Origin: Clostridia bacterium
GTDB lineage: Bacteria; Bacillota; Clostridia; Christensenellales; Borkfalkiaceae
Reading direction: 5' to 3'
Length of the DNA: 15,362 bases
Assembly: GCA_029063275.1 (NCBI GenBank)
Contig: JAIDOO010000371.1
Coordinates: forward strand, 1 to 15,362
Made by a program: the position numbers and the translations under genes. Under the pieces are notes generated by a model. The model did not search any database. It was not told where the DNA came from and saw only the letters and a program-made list of their open reading frames with translations. This document shows positions 1 to 5,642 of the stretch, piece by piece (position 1 is the stretch's first letter; each line of letters opens with the position of its first letter).

Positions 1-9
1 CAATACGAG

Positions 10-15
10 TATAAT
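10..15 (+). promoter_or_regulatory. Probable -10 box for the ECF S-component gene
   Basis: A perfect TATAAT lies at 10-15, 33 bases before the ATG at 49. It would place the transcription start near 21-23 and give a leader of about 27 bases. The matching -35 element would fall before the window, so the promoter is only half visible. Confidence 0.55.
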
Positions 16-48
16 AGTCAACGTCAAAACTGGAAATAAGAGGTATTT

Positions 49-696
49 ATGGCAACAAAAAGGGTGCTTTTCACTACAAAATGGATATGCTACGTTGCGC
101 TTTTGACCGCAATGGTCGTTGCGACGGGTTACATACCGGGGCTTCCCGTGCTTTCGGGCAAAATTTACTGGTGCGATTTCGTCATATTTATGGCGGCATA
201 CATACTCGACCCTATCGGCGCGGCAATAGTCGGCGGAATAGGCACTACCTTCTTCGATTTGTTCGGTGTGAACGGCACGGCGTACAACGCTATACCCTCG
301 CTTTTAATTCACGGCGCGCAGGGTTTAGCCGCCTCGGGCATATTTATGCTTTTGCGGTTTTTCTTTAACAAAAAGGAAAGCGAAAAACGGGAAACCGTGC
401 TTGCCGTGCTTGCCGGTATCTTCCCCGCGCTGTTGGTGATTGTGTCATATTTTTTAAAACGCATAACCTGGGAAGGTCTTTCGCCTGCGGTTGCCGTTAT
501 GAAGATGCCCGCAAACGTCCTGCAGGAAATTATAGGTCTTGGCGTGGCGGTAGTTATTCTCTACGTCTGCAAGCTGAAAAAACAGCTTAAAGCCGCGCAT
601 CTTCTGCCCGATTTTAAATTGGAAATGCTTGGCAAACGGGAAAAGACGGAAGCTCCGCCCGAACCGCCCGAAGACGGCAAACCCGTTGAAGAATAA
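49..696 (+). CDS. ECF transporter substrate-binding S component
   Basis: This 215-residue integral membrane protein is probably the substrate-specificity (S) subunit of an energy-coupling factor vitamin importer. Such subunits bind a vitamin or similar micronutrient and dock onto a shared EcfA/EcfA'/EcfT module. About six hydrophobic segments are visible, near residues 12-30, 41-53, 55-72, 86-104, 117-135 and 155-174. The Gly/Ala-rich helices and the stretch MPANVLQEIIG (152-162) are typical of the family. The last 25 or so residues form a charged, Pro/Glu-rich cytoplasmic tail. The start is the ATG at 49, preceded by AAGAGGT at 38-44. No ATPase or EcfT gene is nearby, which suits a group II system with a shared module. 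The substrate cannot be read from the sequence. The gene is monocistronic and ends at a strong terminator. Confidence 0.82.
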   Translation: MATKRVLFTTKWICYVALLTAMVVATGYIPGLPVLSGKIYWCDFVIFMAAYILDPIGAAIVGGIGTTFFDLFGVNGTAYNAIPSLLIHGAQGLAASGIFMLLRFFFNKKESEKRETVLAVLAGIFPALLVIVSYFLKRITWEGLSPAVAVMKMPANVLQEIIGLGVAVVILYVCKLKKQLKAAHLLPDFKLEMLGKREKTEAPPEPPEDGKPVEE

Positions 697-702
697 AATT
701 TT

Positions 703-727
703 ACCGCCGCGGCAAAGCCGCGGCGGT
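703..727. terminator. Bidirectional rho-independent terminator between convergent genes
   Basis: A perfect 11-base-pair GC-rich stem (703-713 with 717-727) has a three-base AAA loop. On the plus strand it is followed by TCTTTT. On the minus strand it is followed by TAAAATTTTA. It lies between the S-component stop (694-696) and the ddl stop (732-734), so it can end transcription from both sides. Confidence 0.9.
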
Positions 728-731
728 TCTT

Positions 732-1829
732 TTACTTTGCGCCGATTTTTGCCGCGCCCGACGGCAGTGCGTTTAAAATGCCGGTGCAAAGCATCTTTTT
801 ATCGGCGGCGCGTTGCCAGTCGTCCAGAGCCTGAACGATTACCGCCTGCAATACGGGATAAAAGTCCTTGAAGCCGTTGGATAAAAGATAATACGAAAGC
901 GAGCCGGGAACGGTATTTATTTCGCTTAAATATACCTCTTCGCCGCACAGTATGTAGTCAAAGCGGACGATACCGCGCATATTCAGCCGCGAGTAAACCT
1001 CGGCAGTAAGCGAGCGGATTTTATCCGACAGCTCCAAGGGAATATCTGCGGGAAGCTGAGATTTTCCGCCGCCGGCGTACTTGTCGTCGTAGCTTAAAAT
1101 ATCGCCCTTTGTAAACGCCTCTTCACACTCCGAAGTTATCACATTGCCGTCGGAAAGGTATGCGGCGCAATTGATTTCGCGGCGGTCGGAAAAATACTTT
1201 TCAACCAGAACGCCGTCGTCGTAGAAAAACGCCGCCTCCACCGCGCTTATAAGGCTCTCCCTGTCGTCCGCGCGGGCAATGCCTATGCTCGAGCCCAATT
1301 TTGCAGGCTTTACGATTACGGGATAGCCGAGCTCTTCGGCACAGAGCGCGTCGCTTGCGCTTCTGAAATAGACGTACGGCGCCACCTTCACGCCCAGCGA
1401 ACCCAAAACGAGCTTTGTAAAATATTTATCCATAAATGCGGCGGACTCGAACATTCCCGCGCTTGCAAGCGGAATCCCGCACAGCGCGAAAAGACCGCAC
1501 ACGCCGCCCCCTTCGCCTAAACCGCCGTGGCAGCAGTTGAGAGCCACGTCAACCTTTATAAACCGCTTCACTTTGCCCCGCTTGTTAATCTCGAACACGC
1601 CTCCGCGCGTAACCGAAGCGCGCGGCGATTTTTCATATCCGCCGTCTTTGAAGCTGTTAATATCCAAAAGTCCCTCGCCCGTGTACAGCTCGCCCTTTTG
1701 GGACAAGTACAAGGGCACGACCTGACTGCCCCCGCTCTTTAAAACGTTGGACGCCATCGTGCCCGTTATAACAGATATTTCGTTTTCGTTTGAAACACCG
1801 CCGAATATTACGGCAACAGTTTTTTTCAT
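732..1829 (-). CDS. ddl: D-alanine--D-alanine ligase
   Basis: This cytoplasmic ATP-grasp enzyme (365 residues) joins two D-alanines for the peptidoglycan stem peptide. Visible landmarks are the N-terminal GGVSNENEIS (10-19, with the catalytic Glu at 15), HGGLGEGGG (101-109), MDKYFTK (133-139), the ATP-grasp segment VIVKPAKLGSSIGI (171-184), the omega-loop-like YDDKYAGGG (247-255), RGIVRFDY (285-292) and the metal-binding EINTVPGS (303-310). Two signatures deviate: the usual SxEH is SNEN, and the usual HGxxGEDGxxQG is GEGGGVCG. A C-terminal tail of about 30 residues extends beyond the core. The start is ATG 1829, with GGAGGTG four bases upstream. It is the last gene of the minus-strand operon, downstream of the MurF-type ligase that would use its product, and it ends at the shared terminator. 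The unusual signatures leave a small chance of a Ddl-like amino-acid ligase with another specificity. Confidence 0.9.
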   Translation of the reverse strand: MKKTVAVIFGGVSNENEISVITGTMASNVLKSGGSQVVPLYLSQKGELYTGEGLLDINSFKDGGYEKSPRASVTRGGVFEINKRGKVKRFIKVDVALNCCHGGLGEGGGVCGLFALCGIPLASAGMFESAAFMDKYFTKLVLGSLGVKVAPYVYFRSASDALCAEELGYPVIVKPAKLGSSIGIARADDRESLISAVEAAFFYDDGVLVEKYFSDRREINCAAYLSDGNVITSECEEAFTKGDILSYDDKYAGGGKSQLPADIPLELSDKIRSLTAEVYSRLNMRGIVRFDYILCGEEVYLSEINTVPGSLSYYLLSNGFKDFYPVLQAVIVQALDDWQRAADKKMLCTGILNALPSGAAKIGAK

Positions 1830-1866
1830 AATTCACCTCCGCTTTATTTTTCAGCTTTGGTGAATT
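1830..1866 (-). promoter_or_regulatory. Possible hairpin masking the ddl ribosome binding site
   Basis: The 53-base gap between the murF-type gene and ddl holds a perfect 8-base inverted repeat, AATTCACC at 1830-1837 and GGTGAATT at 1859-1866. In the minus-strand transcript the downstream arm covers half of the Shine-Dalgarno GGAGGTG (1834-1840) and runs directly into the AUG at 1829. The intervening loop is 21 bases and A-rich. If it folds, it would lower ddl translation. The stem is AU-rich and short, so the function is inferred only. Confidence 0.3.
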
Positions 1867-1882
1867 TTAAATTTGTCTTACG

Positions 1883-3481
1883 TCATACAATATCGGGTAA
1901 ATCGTTCAAAAACAGAACGGTATCGCCCGTATTTATATATTCCTTAATCCGCTCCTGCGCCGCCTGAAGGGTGGGCACGGTAACAAGTTTTTCGCCGTCG
2001 CCGCCGTTTTCGAGATAGCCGCTTTTGACCGACTCTATCAGCGTATCGCCGACCAAAATCACCAAATCCAGCCCGACGAGGTTTTTGCCAAGCTCTTTAT
2101 TTTCATCTTCTTCCAGAACACCAAGCTCTACAAGACCCGGGGTTACGGCGATTTTGCGCCCACCGAAACTCCTTAGCACCTCCAACGCGGCGCGTGCGCC
2201 CCTGACGTTGGAATTATAACCGTCGTCTAAAATATTTACGCCGTTGCTCTTTATCAGTTGCAGGCGGTGTTCGATAAACTCTATCTGCGGTATTGCCGAG
2301 GCGATTTCATCCAAGGTCATACCCGCAAGATAAGCCGTCTGAGCCGCTATTGCTATATTGTAAGCAGAGTGTCTGCCCAAAAGCCTGCTTTCGCAAACTT
2401 TGCTCTCGCCTCCGAGCGTCAAGGTAAATTTTACGCCCTCGGGCGAGCAGGATATATCCGAAACGCAGTCGCACCTACGCATATTTGCGGCGCGTTCGGC
2501 GAACAGGTCGTAGCAGTCGTCCGCGATAACCGCGCAGTCCTTAGTCGCGTCAAGAATTTCGCCTTTTGCCTTTACGACGTTGGCGAATGTGCCGAAGGTT
2601 TCGAGATGTTGACCGCAGATACCCGTGATAACTGATATATCTGGCGGACAGATTTCACACAGTTCGGCAATGTCGCCCACGTTTCTCGCGCCCATTTCCG
2701 CGACGAAAATATCGTAAGAGCTAAGCTCGTGCGAGTTGATTGCAAGCGCAATTCCTATCGGCGTATTGTGCGAGCGCGGGGTGGACAAAACTTTGTATTT
2801 AGCCGAAAGAATTTTATTTAAAATAAACTTCGTGCTGGTTTTGCCGTAACTTCCCGTAATTCCTATTACCTTGATATTGCTTGCGGAAAGCTTTGCTTTG
2901 GCGCTTTTTACGTATTTTTTATTGCGCGGAACCTCGTAAATTTTGGCAATCAGATTTGAAAGCGCAATTAAAAGATAGAGCACTGCGGGAAGAATTGCCA
3001 GCGCGCAGTATCTAAGACTGCAGAAAATACTATTCCCCCAAACGCAGTCCGCGAAGTTGAGAAGGGTAACTGATATATACGAGATTATAAACGACACTAC
3101 GAACAACACAACGTAAAGACGCGTAAATCTTGCCGTTCTCGTTACCGCCGAACGCAGTGCGATTTTGCGGTCTGCGACCATATACACGGTAAAAAACGCA
3201 ATGTAAGGAATTAATCCGATAACCGCAGACCACTCTCCCGTGAACGAAAAGCAGAGCGAAACTATGCCGCAGGACAAAAGGCATAACAGCGCCAGAAGTA
3301 TCAGCCTTTGCTGGGCGAGGTTGCCTTTCTTTCTTATCCACTTGAAAAACTTTTTGCCCGAATACCCCGCCGACTGCAATACGCCCAGCGCTTTATATGC
3401 GGACAGGCTTAAAAGAACCGCAAAAACCAGCGCGGTCAGAATGCACTCTACGGTTTTAGGTACCGATACGAAAATTCCCAT
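1883..3481 (-). CDS. MurF-type Mur ligase with N-terminal membrane domain
   Basis: This 532-residue protein has a C-terminal Mur-ligase body, most like MurF, which adds D-Ala-D-Ala to UDP-MurNAc-tripeptide. Landmarks are the P-loop GITGSYGKTSTK (207-218), RSHNTPIG (236-243), AEMGARNVGDI (261-271), HLETFG (292-297), AKGEI with the Lys usually carbamylated (K306), LGRHSAYNIAIAA (368-380), DDGYNSN (419-425), the ELG of TPGLVELG (447-454), and the ending NDLPDIV. The normal MurF N-terminal substrate-binding domain is absent. In its place are roughly 185 residues with about five hydrophobic segments (near 12-30, 58-79, 86-103, 121-142 and 158-180) and a basic GYSGKKFFKWIRKKGN motif (39-54). I recall this membrane-fused form from other Clostridia and take it to be a genuine variant MurF. 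The start ATG 3481 follows the hydrolase stop by three bases, with GGTGAT just upstream. The ddl neighbour supports a peptidoglycan-precursor role. Confidence 0.82.
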   Translation of the reverse strand: MGIFVSVPKTVECILTALVFAVLLSLSAYKALGVLQSAGYSGKKFFKWIRKKGNLAQQRLILLALLCLLSCGIVSLCFSFTGEWSAVIGLIPYIAFFTVYMVADRKIALRSAVTRTARFTRLYVVLFVVSFIISYISVTLLNFADCVWGNSIFCSLRYCALAILPAVLYLLIALSNLIAKIYEVPRNKKYVKSAKAKLSASNIKVIGITGSYGKTSTKFILNKILSAKYKVLSTPRSHNTPIGIALAINSHELSSYDIFVAEMGARNVGDIAELCEICPPDISVITGICGQHLETFGTFANVVKAKGEILDATKDCAVIADDCYDLFAERAANMRRCDCVSDISCSPEGVKFTLTLGGESKVCESRLLGRHSAYNIAIAAQTAYLAGMTLDEIASAIPQIEFIEHRLQLIKSNGVNILDDGYNSNVRGARAALEVLRSFGGRKIAVTPGLVELGVLEEDENKELGKNLVGLDLVILVGDTLIESVKSGYLENGGDGEKLVTVPTLQAAQERIKEYINTGDTVLFLNDLPDIV

Positions 3482-3484
3482 AAT

Positions 3485-4207
3485 TCAATCACCGTTTAAA
3501 AATTTGTATACCGCGCCGTTGAACGGCACGGGATTTTCCGAAAAGCAGAAGTGCCCGCCTTCGCAGATTTCCAGTCTGCTTTCCCGAATGAGCGAGTTGA
3601 AGATTTTACCCTCTTCTTCCGCAGGGGTTACGGTATCCTCTCTGCCGTAAACAAGCAGGGTTTTGCACTTTATTTCCGCAGCGCAATCGCGCAAATCCTC
3701 GTTGACGATTTTTTTATAGCTCTCGCGCATCAAGGGCGGAAGCGTGCGGTATTCGGGACTACCGAAGCGCTTTTCCGCAAGCTTAGGAAAAAACCTCTTG
3801 ACTATGCGGTAAGCCTTTACCCGCCGCGTATATTTTTTTGTGCGCGGTTTGACAAGACCCGCGCCGCCCGTTAAAACAAGCTTTTCCGCCGCGCAGGGAT
3901 TTTTTGCAAGGTATTTGAGCGCTACCCGCGCGCCGAACGAGTGGGCTATTATCACGGGGTTGTTAAGTCCCGCCGCCTTAATAAATTTTTCAAGCCAGTC
4001 CGCATAGTCGCCCACCGACCAAGCTTCAGTCAGGGGCGCGCTTGCCCCGAAGCCGGGGAAATCGGGCGCGGTTACCCTGAAAGAGGCGGAAAAAAACTTT
4101 ATCTGGTAATAAAAGCTCTCTTTTTTGGAAAGGTATCCGTGCAAAAACAGAACGTCCTGCCCCTCGCCTTCCCGTATAAAAGATACGTGCCTGCCGTCTA
4201 AAAGAAT
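3485..4207 (-). CDS. Alpha/beta hydrolase, probable ATT start
   Basis: A serine hydrolase of the alpha/beta fold, 240 residues if it starts at ATT 4207. The reading frame has no ATG or GTG start before the domain. A TTG at 4144 would delete the first beta strand and cut into the oxyanion motif FLHGY. Extending upstream restores a normal N-terminus (ILLDGRHVSF...DVLFLHGYLS), and the frame is open only back to a stop at 4226-4228. The ATT follows the rimI stop by one base and has AAGGAG (4215-4220) seven bases upstream. Using this numbering, the nucleophile is S90 in AHSFG (first Gly of GxSxG replaced by Ala), the acid is D191 in YGREDTVTP, and the histidine is H219 in EGGHFCFSENP. Residues 115-170 form a basic, helical cap-like insert. 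The fold is shared with prolyl aminopeptidases, MenH-like and dienelactone-type hydrolases. The substrate is unknown. It sits between rimI and the murF-type gene. Confidence 0.8.
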   Translation of the reverse strand: MLLDGRHVSFIREGEGQDVLFLHGYLSKKESFYYQIKFFSASFRVTAPDFPGFGASAPLTEAWSVGDYADWLEKFIKAAGLNNPVIIAHSFGARVALKYLAKNPCAAEKLVLTGGAGLVKPRTKKYTRRVKAYRIVKRFFPKLAEKRFGSPEYRTLPPLMRESYKKIVNEDLRDCAAEIKCKTLLVYGREDTVTPAEEEGKIFNSLIRESRLEICEGGHFCFSENPVPFNGAVYKFLNGD

Positions 4208-4208
4208 T

Positions 4209-4643
4209 TTAAAGCTCCTTGACCATCACAAGACAATCCTCTCCGTCGGGATAGTAGCGCGACCGCGCGTAAACTCCTTTGAAGCCGCATTTAAGATACA
4301 GGCTCATCGCCGCAAAATTAGAAACGCGCACCTCTAAAAAGAGTTTTTTGACGCCGGATTTTTTTGCCTTTTTGCAAAGCTCCTCTACAACCGCTTTGGC
4401 AACTCCGCCCCTGCGGTAGTTTTCAACCACGGCTATATTGTCGATATCGGCGGTATCGGCGGCGGCTGTAAACCCGCCGTAGCCTATCACCTCGCCGCCG
4501 TCCTCGGCAACAACACCCGAAAAGGCTTCGTTTCCGAACGACGACGCCAGCATCTGGAAAGACCACGGCTCCTTGGGAAAACACTCCTTTTCGATTTCGG
4601 ATATACGCAGAATGTCCTCATACTTCCACGGGCGGATTTTCAT
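4209..4643 (-). CDS. rimI: Ribosomal-protein alanine N-acetyltransferase, RimI family
   Basis: This 144-residue single-domain GNAT acetyltransferase belongs to the family that uses acetyl-CoA to acetylate the N-terminal alanine of ribosomal protein S18. The acetyl-CoA-binding motif is DIDNIAVVENYRRGGVAKAV (86-105), with the RRGGVA pyrophosphate loop. The RimI-type C-terminal half follows as LEVRVSNFAAMSLYLKCGF and then RSRYYPDGEDCLVM, including the expected YY and ED. The length is normal for RimI. The ATG at 4643 overlaps the tsaB stop by four bases (ATGA), which implies coupled translation, and tsaB-rimI adjacency is common in Bacillota. The true protein target in this organism is not shown by the sequence. 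Confidence 0.9.
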   Translation of the reverse strand: MKIRPWKYEDILRISEIEKECFPKEPWSFQMLASSFGNEAFSGVVAEDGGEVIGYGGFTAAADTADIDNIAVVENYRRGGVAKAVVEELCKKAKKSGVKKLFLEVRVSNFAAMSLYLKCGFKGVYARSRYYPDGEDCLVMVKEL

Positions 4644-5236
4644 TTTCTGCCCTCCTCTGCCTGCGACTTCCTGACGTACAGCGCGCGAAGTTCGCTTATT
4701 TCGGTATCGCGGCTTCCGTTCACCGCGCTTTCAAGACAATCGCCCGCATTTAAACGGGTGTAGTTTTCAAGGTCTAAATCCTCTGTTCCGAAAAGGGGTG
4801 AAAGCTTTTCAACCTCGCTGCGGCTTATATATGACGGCGGCATTGTTATTTTTCCGCCGCCGTAACCGCAGACGTAATAGTAGCCGTGCGCCGCGTCTAT
4901 GACGGTATAAAAATTTTCGCTGTTGACATTATATGCAATCAAGTCGAAAGTGGTTACTGCCCTGACGGGCTTGTCCGCGCCGACCGCAAAGCCCTTTGCC
5001 GTTGCAACGCCTATTCTTATGCCCGTAAACGAGCCCGGACCGGTTACCGCGCAGAAAAAATCGCACTCATCGGGCTTTAATCCCACGGCGTCCATCGCCC
5101 TTTGGATTTCACCCATCAACACGCAGGAGTGCTTCATAGCGCAGTCTTTAAGGTGAACAAGCTTTTTCTTATCCCCCTTGCGCGCCAGAACCGTGAGGTA
5201 GCGCGATGACGTGTCTATCGCAAGAAAATTACTCAT
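4640..5236 (-). CDS. tsaB: tRNA t6A threonylcarbamoyl-transfer complex protein TsaB
   Basis: TsaB (198 residues) is the non-catalytic ASKHA-fold partner of TsaD. Together with TsaE they install N6-threonylcarbamoyl-adenosine at position 37 of ANN-decoding tRNAs in the cytoplasm. The N-terminus MSNFLAIDTSSRYLTVL carries the family's DTS motif. The hallmark GPGSFTGIRIGVATAKG is at about 67-83, and the ending LYVRKSQAEE is typical. At 198 residues it is slightly shorter than many homologues, mainly in the C-terminal half. The ATG at 5236 overlaps the end of tsaE by eight bases, and the stop overlaps the rimI start by four. TsaD and TsaC are not in this window. Confidence 0.95.
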   Translation of the reverse strand: MSNFLAIDTSSRYLTVLARKGDKKKLVHLKDCAMKHSCVLMGEIQRAMDAVGLKPDECDFFCAVTGPGSFTGIRIGVATAKGFAVGADKPVRAVTTFDLIAYNVNSENFYTVIDAAHGYYYVCGYGGGKITMPPSYISRSEVEKLSPLFGTEDLDLENYTRLNAGDCLESAVNGSRDTEISELRALYVRKSQAEEGRK

Positions 5237-5630
5237 AAATTATCTTTCTCCCGCTTTCGGTTTTTTGTATTTCAACCCTTTTGACCTTTTCGGGCAGTAC
5301 CGACGAAATATTTTCCGCCCACTCGATAAGACAGACGCCGTCCGCGTAAAAATAGTCGCAAAGACCAAGCCCCTCCGCCTGTTCGCCGTTTTTTAAGCGG
5401 TAGCAATCGAAGTGGTAAAGCTTTCCGCCGTAGTCGTTCATATAGGCGTAAGTGGGGGATAAAACCTCGTCCTTTATTCCAAGCCCCTTGGCAACGCCCT
5501 TGGCGAACACGGTTTTGCCCGCGCCCATTTCGCCGCCGAGCAAAACCACGTCGCCTCCCTTTAAGCTTTTTGCATACCGTTCCCCGAATTTTAAAGTCTG
5601 CACGGGGCTGTCAGAGATAAATATTGCCAT
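5229..5630 (-). CDS. tsaE: tRNA t6A biosynthesis ATPase TsaE
   Basis: TsaE (133 residues) is the small P-loop ATPase that resets the TsaB-TsaD complex during t6A synthesis. Landmarks are the Walker A motif GEMGAGKT (33-40), the switch-like SPTYAY (58-63), YHFDCYRL (72-79) and LIEWAE (101-106). All are in the order and spacing usual for the family. The open frame extends to a GTG at 5639, but that codon lies inside the Shine-Dalgarno AGAGGTG (5637-5643). The ATG at 5630, six bases after it, is therefore the better start and gives the usual length. The Shine-Dalgarno sequence overlaps the stop codon of the upstream giant gene, so translation of tsaE may depend on ribosomes finishing that gene. 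Confidence 0.95.
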   Translation of the reverse strand: MAIFISDSPVQTLKFGERYAKSLKGGDVVLLGGEMGAGKTVFAKGVAKGLGIKDEVLSPTYAYMNDYGGKLYHFDCYRLKNGEQAEGLGLCDYFYADGVCLIEWAENISSVLPEKVKRVEIQKTESGRKIIYE

Positions 5631-5642
5631 ATTCCACACCTC

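Noticed and set aside
1867..1900. A possible internal promoter for ddl (TTGTAT and TAAAAT-like hexamers near the end of the murF-type gene)
   Set aside because: The spacing is about 15 bases and both hexamers are imperfect. In AT-rich spacer sequence this is no better than chance.
4142..4144. TTG as the start of the hydrolase
   Set aside because: It would remove the first beta strand and start inside the FLHGY oxyanion motif, and it has no well-placed Shine-Dalgarno sequence.
5637..5639. GTG as the start of TsaE
   Set aside because: It is part of the Shine-Dalgarno AGAGGTG. The ATG at 5630 is correctly spaced and gives a family-typical N-terminus.
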